Of a stretch of 5,713 bases of DNA, positions 1 through 5,713 are shown in pieces. The notes beneath the pieces were generated by a model. That model was not told the origin of the DNA and ran no database searches. It saw only the letters and a list, made by a program, of their open reading frames with translations. The position numbers and the translations under genes were made by a program. This stretch comes from GWC2-56-14 sp043731355 (GTDB taxonomy: Bacteria > Nitrospirota > UBA9217). How positions within the stretch are numbered: the stretch's first letter is position 1; each line of letters begins with the position of its first letter. The stretch covers positions 1 through 5,713 of the forward strand of contig JAYTJE010000147.1 of assembly GCA_043731355.1 (NCBI GenBank), written 5' to 3'.

Positions 1-146
1 CCGAAAAAAGCCAGGAGTAAAGTAACGCTGTGACAATTCTTCGCATATTCCGAGTAGGTGGGTTGTCTCCCCAGGTTTCGTTCGAGGTCGCGATAATCCG
101 CAATAAGATGCTCTGCGGTTATGATTTTTGTTTTAGATGTACTCAC
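1..146 (-). CDS. Partial gene: N-terminus of a protein with a homing-endonuclease-associated (HNH) repeat
   Basis: A minus-strand frame opens with GTG at 146 and stays open to the left edge, giving 48 complete codons; the rest lies outside the window. The peptide begins MSTSKTKIITAEHLIADYRD. The next residues carry LGRQPTYSEY (25-34), then SVTLLLAFF followed by a glycine codon at the edge. This matches the plan of the homing-endonuclease-associated repeat: a helix, then LGRxPTxxEY, then S-x-x-T-L-x-x-x-F-G. Full-length proteins with this repeat often end in an HNH nuclease or other DNA-binding part, but that portion is not visible, so catalysis is not claimed. AGCAGG ends 6 nt before the GTG, and an in-frame stop lies just upstream at 150-152, which fixes the start. 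It follows the HEPN-like gene by 68 bp in the same orientation, probably the same operon. It could also be a small repeat-only protein or a decayed remnant. Confidence 0.6.
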   Translation of the reverse strand, partial: MSTSKTKIITAEHLIADYRDLERNLGRQPTYSEYAKNCHSVTLLLAFF

Positions 147-152
147 TATTTA

Positions 153-158
153 CCTGCT
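153..158 (-). promoter_or_regulatory. Shine-Dalgarno for the partial gene at the left edge
   Basis: AGCAGG on the minus strand with 6 nt to GTG 146. This is the main support, besides protein similarity, for a real start there. Confidence 0.5.
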
Positions 159-214
159 TCATTTCACCTGCGACACGTCACCAATATTCGCTCGAGACCT
201 ATATTCGATTTTGT

Positions 215-1270
215 TCACTGTTCGTATAAAAAATTTATCTGATAACACACTCTTTCAAGAACTCCTGGGCCGGGTTGCAGTTTTTTCAGCTTCGTCAGAT
301 GCGAAAGTTCATTCCGAAGATATCCGCCGCTTGAATATAATTGTGCTTCTCCATTAGGAATAATTTTATTCTTTACTAAGTCATTTATGATATCCGGCAA
401 CTTTATGAATTTTCGTGATTCTCCATGAATTGCCTGATATCTGTTTCTCAATGCAGATTCTAAAGCAAGAAAAGTATAATGATTGGAAATGGTAAACAAG
501 TAATAATCAAAATAGGCAAGCACATATAGTTTCTTGGCAGCATTAAACACGTGTAGCACATCCTTGGGAACGTGAGGAATTAACTGCAGATGGCATATAT
601 CATTTTGCATATCCTCGATTGTGATCTCATAAACGTTGCCATCTCTATCCATCTTAATGAAACCACTAAATGTATTGTCCTTTTGGAGAAGTTCAGATAC
701 GGAAAGAATCGGTTCGCTGCTTAAGCCATATTTGGAGTTAAAATCAATTCGATTTTGGAATTTGTCAAGAATTGCATGGCCAAACATAAAGGAAAATGAG
801 AACCTGAACTCTCTTGCGTGTTCCAGTGGATTGTCGAAGATATCATAAGGTATCACTGTGACGTAAAACCAGTTTTCTGGATCAGCGTAACCTTGGAATT
901 TAAATTTAACTAGTTCTTCTGCATGTGATGTATCCAATTTAAAAGCGGTTTGCAGCCTGTCAAAGCTTACAAGCTCATCAATATCGATTTCACCATAATA
1001 ATTAACGTCAGCTTTTCCCGCATTAAAAAGGTCATATGCAATGAGATGATAAACGCCTCCGTTCGCCTCCTTATATTTATGAGTATTGACGATAAGTCTT
1101 GCAACATGTACAGGACATGGCAATGACCATATCGCCTTCTTATGCGCCAGTTCTCCTGATGAAAGCGCTTCATCTTCACGAGATTGTACGGATTTGATGA
1201 AAGCTTCTCTTACATTATTAAAAAAACTGGCAAAGTAGTCCACATATTCTTTGGCTGATTTCATATCCAC
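215..1270 (-). CDS. Unknown protein with HEPN-like C-terminal domain, putative RNase
   Basis: A 351-aa soluble protein. I do not recognise the N-terminal two thirds (about 1-235), which look alpha/beta with many aromatic residues. Residues about 240-345 look like an all-helical HEPN fold: a helix around NAAKKLYVLAYF, a second with LALESALRNRYQ (E271, R275), then a late helix with GGYLRNELSHL. The RNELSH stretch (R319 to H324) fits the Rx4H motif, with Asn after Arg, of HEPN ribonucleases common in abortive-infection and toxin systems. If active it would cut RNA; it could equally be a catalytically silent or binding version. The start is GTG at 1270, with GAGGAG (1282-1287) 11 nt upstream; the in-frame ATG at 1264 is 17 nt from that SD and less likely. 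It is fourth in the operon, 38 bp after the two-TM gene. The motif is seen directly; the fold is my inference from pattern. Confidence 0.7.
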   Translation of the reverse strand: MDMKSAKEYVDYFASFFNNVREAFIKSVQSREDEALSSGELAHKKAIWSLPCPVHVARLIVNTHKYKEANGGVYHLIAYDLFNAGKADVNYYGEIDIDELVSFDRLQTAFKLDTSHAEELVKFKFQGYADPENWFYVTVIPYDIFDNPLEHAREFRFSFSFMFGHAILDKFQNRIDFNSKYGLSSEPILSVSELLQKDNTFSGFIKMDRDGNVYEITIEDMQNDICHLQLIPHVPKDVLHVFNAAKKLYVLAYFDYYLFTISNHYTFLALESALRNRYQAIHGESRKFIKLPDIINDLVKNKIIPNGEAQLYSSGGYLRNELSHLTKLKKLQPGPGVLERVCYQINFLYEQ

Positions 1271-1281
1271 TTTTGAGTTTA

Positions 1282-1287
1282 CTCCTC
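1282..1287 (-). promoter_or_regulatory. Shine-Dalgarno for the GTG start of the HEPN-like gene
   Basis: GAGGAG on the minus strand, 11 nt before GTG 1270 and 17 nt before ATG 1264. The spacing is long for GTG but worse for ATG, so it favours GTG. Confidence 0.5.
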
Positions 1288-1308
1288 AGGCCTTTACACC
1301 GCTGCTTG

Positions 1309-1614
1309 TCATTTGCAGAATAATTGCATGGCATTAGGAACTAATTGAAGGATAAAACCAATAGTAAGAAAAGCAAGTCCCCATTTCATTTTTCGATATT
1401 TAATAGTTTCGTAAGTCATATATTGAGGATGTTCGACGGCAGGAGGTAAGTTGCTTGTGTCAGTCATGAAAGCCATGGATTCATTCGGGCTTACAAATCG
1501 CTCTCCCTTGTACTGTTTGACTACTTCCCATGCGACTAACCATGCACCGATAATATCAAAAATCAGGCCTAATGATGAGGATAAAGCGCCAATGTCTTGT
1601 AAGCACCATTTCAT
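1309..1614 (-). CDS. Small two-TM membrane protein, hypothetical
   Basis: A 101-aa protein with two predicted membrane helices: residues 8-32, which include D20 and E30 within or at the edge of the helix, and residues 78-98. A roughly 45-residue polar linker (33-77) separates them and holds KQYKGERF and a Pro-containing stretch around 57-63. The pattern resembles small bacterial membrane proteins whose first helix reads like GLIFDIIGAWLVAWEV and whose second reads like G-F-I-L-Q-L, but I know no assigned function for them. The ATG at 1614 is supported by AAGGAT 6 nt upstream (1621-1626). It lies 50 bp after the DUF4238 stop and 38 bp before the next gene, so it is probably co-transcribed. A charged residue in a membrane helix often marks oligomerisation or a partner contact; here that is only inference. 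A role in membrane disruption or anchoring of a neighbour is possible but unproven. Confidence 0.72.
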   Translation of the reverse strand: MKWCLQDIGALSSSLGLIFDIIGAWLVAWEVVKQYKGERFVSPNESMAFMTDTSNLPPAVEHPQYMTYETIKYRKMKWGLAFLTIGFILQLVPNAMQLFCK

Positions 1615-1664
1615 ATTATTATCCTTAACGATGAAGATAACTGCATTCCGAGGCTATCGCACTA

Positions 1665-2588
1665 TTACAGATACTGACCTAAAGCTTGCTGATACTTCGC
1701 ATGTGTTTCGTCAACGATGGGATTCAAGGAATAGACATATTTCGGCTTCAACATCATAAGTCGAAAATTAAACGTGGTGACTAACGTTTTTAAAAAATCA
1801 TCATCAAATTGAAATCCCTTCGGTGCACTAATCCAAAGCTTCTTTGGTGTTAAAGCCATTTCCAACATAGTTATTGTTTCCGGCATCGCACTATTTCCAT
1901 CCGCAATGACCGGCGAGATAGAGGTGAAGAACTCAAGTGGCGTTTTTGTTGTATCAATAATTCGCCATTCTAAATCGGTATCCCCCTCAAAGCAGGAGCG
2001 TTCTTTGGTATAGCGGAACAACCTTGCCCTGACCTCGTTATAAACAAAATTATCTGCCTTAAAAAACGCATAGTTCTCCTTCCACAACTCTTCGTTGCCC
2101 CATTGAGTTATAATTTTGTCAGTAACGGTTTTTAATATTACGTCCCCCTCTTCTTGAATTTGTGACATCCTTTGGGGCGCTCTTTCCGAAAGAATTAATA
2201 CAAAATTCAGCCATGTTCTTCTTTCAACTTCAGTGAGAGCCATCGGCCCCTTATCAACCATCTTTTTCAAAACGGGGGCAGCATCAGTGTCCAGTTTACT
2301 AAGTTCTTCCTCTACTATCTGCTTTTTCTGTTCATTTATGCTCGTAAATAGACTTTTCTTTAATGTGTTGATGCCAAACTCGAAGGCTGTATTTTTTGGG
2401 GATATCCTCTCTCCCATAATCTTGCCTTTATACCCTTTGGAGTAATACCATAACTTTTTATCTTGTCCACTCGCCCAGCGACGTAAATAAAATTCTGGTA
2501 CACAATGGTTCTTTCTCCGGTCAGGTTCCTCAGTCGCGCTTATGGAAGATGCCCACCAAGGTGAATTCTTATTATTAGTGCTGCTCAA
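1665..2588 (-). CDS. DUF4238-family protein of unknown function
   Basis: A 307-aa soluble protein. The diagnostic feature is NHCVPEFYLRRW at residues 27-38, matching the H-x-V-P-x-F-Y-L-R-x-F/W signature at the N-terminus of DUF4238 proteins. SPKNTAFE follows at about 63-70, a second stretch typical of the family. The rest is mostly helical and charged, ending FNFRLMMLKPKYVYSL plus about 20 residues; there is no signal peptide or membrane segment. The biochemical role of DUF4238 is not known to me and I assign none. The start must be the TTG at 2588: a stop codon lies directly upstream in frame, and the first in-frame ATG (residue 58) would remove the signature. AAAGGA sits 6 nt before the TTG. 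The gene overlaps the type IIG gene by 14 bp, so translation is probably coupled and the product probably works with, or is carried by, that operon. Its GC is near 40%, lower than the upstream gene. Confidence 0.8.
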   Translation of the reverse strand: MSSTNNKNSPWWASSISATEEPDRRKNHCVPEFYLRRWASGQDKKLWYYSKGYKGKIMGERISPKNTAFEFGINTLKKSLFTSINEQKKQIVEEELSKLDTDAAPVLKKMVDKGPMALTEVERRTWLNFVLILSERAPQRMSQIQEEGDVILKTVTDKIITQWGNEELWKENYAFFKADNFVYNEVRARLFRYTKERSCFEGDTDLEWRIIDTTKTPLEFFTSISPVIADGNSAMPETITMLEMALTPKKLWISAPKGFQFDDDFLKTLVTTFNFRLMMLKPKYVYSLNPIVDETHAKYQQALGQYL

Positions 2589-5500
2589 TTAACTTCCTTT
2601 CTTCACCCGTAATCCCATACAGCCCAAATACAATCTCATCAATCTTTTCATCCGTCACCGCGATCTCGCGTTCGATCTTTTCGCGCTCGGCGGACGGGGG
2701 AAGAGCGGTTTTCTTTTTGTGGAGATCGAGCATGCGGTCCACGAGAGAGACCAGCTTGTCGTGGATGGATTTTTCGGATGGATACTTGAAGTCGATGGTG
2801 CGGATGGGGGTCCTGCTGACAAAGATGCCAGAGAAATTATAACTATTCCCTTGCAAGTCAGTACAGTTGTTTTCAATGAAAAAACGAAGGAGAGAGGAAT
2901 TCAATAGCCCAAGCAAATATTTCGAGCCATCGGGTATAATAAAAACCTTGTTGTTTGCATAATAGCCGGTATCATCATACGCAAAGCGAGCGCTACCCGC
3001 AATCTCGGGCCACATGATCTTTGGTTTTTCAAACTCCGAGTAATAATCGCAGGCACGAAGTTCCCACCAATAGTCTCCTTTGTCGCCTCTTTTTTCCGCA
3101 GCATCTGCGAACGGCTTCAAATGCCTTGCAATAGCAGGCTGGTTTTCTTGAAGCCAATTCCAGGCCCCACGAGAACTGCCTGATTTATTCTGTGTCCAGC
3201 CCTTCGGCATCAAAATGAGGTACTGACCCTTATCTGGAGTCTCATATCGCTTAACATCTCGCCCAACCAAAAAAGGCTTGATCAGTTCTGCACTTTTCCG
3301 GTCCTCTTTGATGAGCGTCCTCTTGGTCTCGTCATCAATAACAAAGGCTTCGTTAAGTCCTGTCAGCAATCCTCTATAGATTTTGCCCCCAACATAATCA
3401 CCCAATGGCTTCCCAGTGGACGTCAGCTTATTCAAAAGCTCTTGAGACTGCTCATCAACGAGAGCCCATCCACCATCTGATAGAGAAGTTTTATTGACGG
3501 GGTACCAATGCTCGGAGACATAAGCTGTAAGACTATTGAAATCGAGTGTTCTTACCTGCGTCGCTGAGAATTTGCTTGCTGCGGCTCCCTTGCGAATACG
3601 GACGATGCACGGATAAGTCGTTGCTGTCTCGAATACCGGCAAATCGCCGAAATCAGTGATTTCCTCAATGCGCTGCTTCTTCATCCATTTCCGAAGTGAC
3701 TCTCCATAATTCGCTCGCATCCACTTATTGGCAACGATATAGCTGAAAAGCCCGTCTTTCCTGAGAAGCGACACACCCTTCTCGATGAAGTAGGCGTATA
3801 GGTCGGCGGTCCCGTGATAAACCTCGTAATGTTGCTGAAAGTAATTTTTAAAATCGCCGAGCAGCTCCTGCCTCACATACGGCGGATTGCCAATGACCGC
3901 GTCGAAGCCGCCGTTCTCGATGATCTCACCGAATCCGGCGGTCTTGGATGTCCAGTCAAAGGGATTGATGCGGGCTTTGTCTTCATCTGTCCAGCCCCAC
4001 TTCGAAGCATCCCCCTCACCTCGGTCCTCTCCCACAGGGGGCGAGGATGGTTTTAAATGCAAGGAAAGCGAAGGTGAGGCTTTGCCCCTCCCCTTGTGGG
4101 AGGGGTGCGGGGAGGGGGCGTCGAAGATGTCATACCCGATCAGGCTATTGCCGCATTTGATATTGTTTCCCATCGTCGGGAGAAGATGCTGTTTCCTCGG
4201 CAGCATCCCGCGCTCTCCTTCGAGGGCCTTGAGGTAAAGACTCATCATCGTTACTTCCACTGCCTGTGCGTCGATGTCCACGCCGAAAAGGTTGTTCCTG
4301 AGAATATTCGCCTTTTCTTTGAGCGGCAAAGCGAAGTCTTCGGGATTCACCTTTGTGTACATGTTCAGAAACAGGGTATTGGCGTCTTTTGGATGCTCGC
4401 GGTAATAGCGGAGATGATAATCGATGAGGTATTGATACGCGCCAAGGAGGAACGAGCCTGAGCCGCAGGCCGGGTCGAGTATCTTTATCTTCTCTATCTG
4501 CTTCGGCGTCTTGCCCTCGATGATCTTTCCCACGGTGTTCTTGACGATGTAATCGACAATGAACTTCGGCGTATAGTAAACGCCGCCCGCCTTCTTTACC
4601 TCCGGCTTTTCTTCCACTTTCACGCGCTGAGGCGTGACGCGAATGGTGCTGCCGAGATAACGCTCGTAGATGCTGCCTAAAAGCTCAACGCCGATTGCGT
4701 CGAAGCGGTAGCGGGTCTTGGGGAAATAGAGATTGTCGATGATGTCGGCGAGAAGATCGGAATCGACCTCCACGCTCTCGCAGGCGTGTGGCTTGAAGAT
4801 ATCGCCGTTCAGATCGTCGTTCACCTCGCGGAAGAGTTCAACGAGGCTGGGCATCATGGACTTGCGTTTACCCTCTTCCCTCCACTGCGCCACGATCTCC
4901 CAAAGTTCCCGCTCCGGCCTGATCTTCCGGTCTTCTGCGATGCGGATGAAGATGATGCGGTCAAGCAGCTTCTGCACCACATCATTCAGCACATGGACGT
5001 CGAGGTCGTGGTTTCGCTTGTTGATGTCCTTGGCAAGCTCCGTACGCCACCCGGTCAGGTCTTCGAGGAAAGACTTGTCCGGCGGGATTCTTAAGCGCTT
5101 GCTCTTCGGGTCCCTCGGAAGCAGCGCTTCAAGAGAACCCGCTGTAACGCGCTCCTTGGAAAGCTCCCACAGCTTCTCGATGTTGGCGAGATAATCGGTG
5201 TACTTGAAATTATAGAGAAGGCCTTCCTGCGGATACTTGGGATTCGGTTTAAGCGAGGCATCGAAGAGCTTGAACTCTTCAAAGTCGGTCAGGATGACGA
5301 AAGAAACTTCCTTGGTGGACCATGCGTAGGTTTTGGCCTGCATGATATGGTTCACATCGTCCAGCGGCACCCACGGGGCTTTTGCCTCGACGAAGAATTT
5401 GGTGCTGCCATTTATGCGGAAGTTATAATCGGGGCGAAGGGATGTTTCCGGGGAGAGCTCGACGATCACGTCGCGGTCATGAGGTGGTTTGTGGGCTTTG

Positions 5501-5658
5501 TTCTCGATGTCCCAGCCGAGGGCGTCGAAAAAGGGATTCAGGAAATCGATCCGCACCTGAGCTTCGGGATAGCCCTTCTGAAGGTAGTGGTTCTTGTCCT
5601 GTTCGAACTTCGCTACTAAGGAGCGCAGGTTTTCCCGGAATGAGCCGATATCAGCCAT
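2575..5658 (-). CDS. Type IIG restriction enzyme / N6-adenine DNA methyltransferase (Eco57I-like, TaqI-like specificity domain)
   Basis: A single-chain restriction-modification enzyme: cytoplasmic, it should methylate adenine in its target site and cleave unmodified DNA. Numbered from the preferred start (1027 aa), the N-terminus carries a PD-(D/E)xK nuclease core (D77, E91-A-K93) followed by the QxxxY motif QAKTY (107-111) seen in HsdR-like nucleases. A helical linker follows. The gamma-class methylase has GGVYYTPKF near 355-365, motif I DPACGSGSF at 395-403 and motif IV NPPY at 591-594. A TaqI-like specificity region spans roughly 745-930 (WWELR near 862, LLGLLNSS near 913), then a charged helical tail. 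I chose the ATG at 5658 because AAGGGG precedes it by 4 nt and the protein MADIGSF... starts where relatives usually do. An in-frame ATG at 5697 adds 13 residues but has no clear SD. Residues 514-550 are encoded by a palindromic repeat. All catalytic motifs are intact and no separate methylase or nuclease is needed. Family assignment is firm; the recognition site is unknown. Confidence 0.93.
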   Translation of the reverse strand: MADIGSFRENLRSLVAKFEQDKNHYLQKGYPEAQVRIDFLNPFFDALGWDIENKAHKPPHDRDVIVELSPETSLRPDYNFRINGSTKFFVEAKAPWVPLDDVNHIMQAKTYAWSTKEVSFVILTDFEEFKLFDASLKPNPKYPQEGLLYNFKYTDYLANIEKLWELSKERVTAGSLEALLPRDPKSKRLRIPPDKSFLEDLTGWRTELAKDINKRNHDLDVHVLNDVVQKLLDRIIFIRIAEDRKIRPERELWEIVAQWREEGKRKSMMPSLVELFREVNDDLNGDIFKPHACESVEVDSDLLADIIDNLYFPKTRYRFDAIGVELLGSIYERYLGSTIRVTPQRVKVEEKPEVKKAGGVYYTPKFIVDYIVKNTVGKIIEGKTPKQIEKIKILDPACGSGSFLLGAYQYLIDYHLRYYREHPKDANTLFLNMYTKVNPEDFALPLKEKANILRNNLFGVDIDAQAVEVTMMSLYLKALEGERGMLPRKQHLLPTMGNNIKCGNSLIGYDIFDAPSPHPSHKGRGKASPSLSLHLKPSSPPVGEDRGEGDASKWGWTDEDKARINPFDWTSKTAGFGEIIENGGFDAVIGNPPYVRQELLGDFKNYFQQHYEVYHGTADLYAYFIEKGVSLLRKDGLFSYIVANKWMRANYGESLRKWMKKQRIEEITDFGDLPVFETATTYPCIVRIRKGAAASKFSATQVRTLDFNSLTAYVSEHWYPVNKTSLSDGGWALVDEQSQELLNKLTSTGKPLGDYVGGKIYRGLLTGLNEAFVIDDETKRTLIKEDRKSAELIKPFLVGRDVKRYETPDKGQYLILMPKGWTQNKSGSSRGAWNWLQENQPAIARHLKPFADAAEKRGDKGDYWWELRACDYYSEFEKPKIMWPEIAGSARFAYDDTGYYANNKVFIIPDGSKYLLGLLNSSLLRFFIENNCTDLQGNSYNFSGIFVSRTPIRTIDFKYPSEKSIHDKLVSLVDRMLDLHKKKTALPPSAEREKIEREIAVTDEKIDEIVFGLYGITGEERKLIEQH
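2595..2600 (-). promoter_or_regulatory. Shine-Dalgarno for the TTG start of the DUF4238 gene
   Basis: AAAGGA on the minus strand, 6 nt before TTG 2588, lies inside the last codons of the type IIG gene. It supports the unusual TTG start, which is also the first codon after an in-frame stop. Confidence 0.65.
4011..4119. repeat. Intragenic palindromic repeat element, in frame within the type IIG methylase
   Basis: The segment has two C/G-rich arms in inverted orientation around an A-rich centre. Arm A (4011-4046) contains an imperfect hairpin, 4026-4033 against 4039-4046, with one mismatch. Arm B (4085-4105) is a perfect 8-bp stem, CCCCTCCC/GGGAGGGG, with the 5-nt loop CTTGT. A 21-nt core of arm A matches the reverse complement of arm B at 17 positions, and both outer ends begin CCCCCTC when read inward. 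A further pair, CCTCACCT at 4014-4021 and AGGTGAGG at 4072-4079, could also fold. Read on the minus strand it encodes a low-complexity Pro/Ser/Gly stretch (SPHPSHKGRG near the start, PPVGEDRGEG at the end). Such peptides are typical of translated dispersed palindromic repeats. It sits in the variable region between GNSLIG and NPPY. Identity as a mobile or dispersed element is inferred from its look; its copy number elsewhere is not visible here. Confidence 0.8.
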
Positions 5659-5662
5659 GGTA

Positions 5663-5668
5663 CCCCTT
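5663..5668 (-). promoter_or_regulatory. Shine-Dalgarno deciding the type IIG start
   Basis: On the minus strand AAGGGG lies 4 nt before the ATG at 5658. The upstream in-frame ATG at 5697 is preceded only by GATGATAAGAT, with no good SD, so the shorter 1027-aa product is preferred. The spacing is slightly short, so this is moderate support. Confidence 0.5.
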
Positions 5669-5713
5669 GGCGTAAAGGATGAGTTCCATCGGGGCATATC
5701 TTATCATCAAACT

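Noticed and set aside
147..214. Terminator or regulatory repeat in the 68-bp gap after the HEPN-like gene
   Set aside because: No stem followed by a T-run is present on the minus strand. There is only a 7-bp direct repeat, ATATTCG at 184-190 and 201-207, and a CTCGAG palindrome, both likely chance.
30..357. Plus-strand frames near the left end
   Set aside because: They overlap the minus-strand HNH-repeat and HEPN-like genes, which have better protein-like sequence and SD support.
1451..1759. Plus-strand frame of 102 codons over the small membrane gene
   Set aside because: It spans the antisense of two minus-strand genes and their gap, has no clear SD, and gives no recognisable protein.
4011..4119. 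Palindromic arms as a transcription terminator or CRISPR repeat
   Set aside because: There is no following T-run, the frame continues through the element, and there are only two inverted copies with no regular spacers.
4096..4461. Plus-strand open frames of 116-153 codons across 3887-5194
   Set aside because: They lie antisense to the conserved methylase and helical regions of the type IIG gene. Long antisense frames are common in GC-richer coding sequence, and their peptides resemble no family I know.
2575..5697. BREX PglX methylase as the identity of the large gene
   Set aside because: It has an N-terminal PD-(D/E)xK nuclease core and a TaqI-like specificity region, and no BREX partner genes are present, so type IIG fits better.
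5698..5713. TAAGAT as a possible -10 box before the operon
   Set aside because: It matches only four of six consensus positions, and the -35 region lies outside the window, so no promoter can be supported.

Overview
The window is densely coded on the minus strand and reads as one transcription unit running from right to left. It holds a self-contained type IIG restriction-modification enzyme, a DUF4238-type protein, a small two-helix membrane protein, a 351-aa protein with a HEPN-like C-terminal end, and the first 48 codons of a fifth gene that leaves the window at its left edge. Nothing convincing is encoded on the plus strand; the long plus-strand reading frames all lie antisense to these genes.

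Layout in transcription order. At 5658-2575 is an Eco57I-like restriction enzyme/adenine methyltransferase, interrupted in frame by a palindromic repeat element of about 110 bp (4011-4119). At 2588-1665 is the DUF4238 protein, which overlaps the end of the first gene by 14 bp and starts at a TTG. At 1614-1309 is a 101-aa two-TM protein, and at 1270-215 the HEPN-like protein with a GTG start. At 146-1 is the start of a gene whose N-terminus resembles the homing-endonuclease-associated (HNH) repeat. Intergenic gaps are -14, 50, 38 and 68 bp. Each start has a plausible Shine-Dalgarno sequence 4-11 nt upstream, which supports a coordinated cassette.

Organism. The SD sequences, the mixed ATG/GTG/TTG starts and a GC-rich repeat of the kind scattered in many Gram-negative genomes suggest a bacterium, perhaps a proteobacterium or a relative; I cannot place it further. 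Sample lines give about 53-55% GC in the N-terminal and methylase half of the type IIG gene, about 45% in its specificity half and about 40-42% in the downstream genes. This mosaic fits an accessory, horizontally assembled defence locus.

How the genes may work together (inference). The type IIG enzyme alone would methylate host sites and cut unmodified DNA. The four co-oriented small genes are not usual parts of such a system. A candidate HEPN ribonuclease, a small membrane protein and a DUF4238 protein would suit a second, abortive-type defence layer carried as cargo with the RM gene. No terminator or promoter is visible: the upstream end is cut off 55 bp before the preferred first start.
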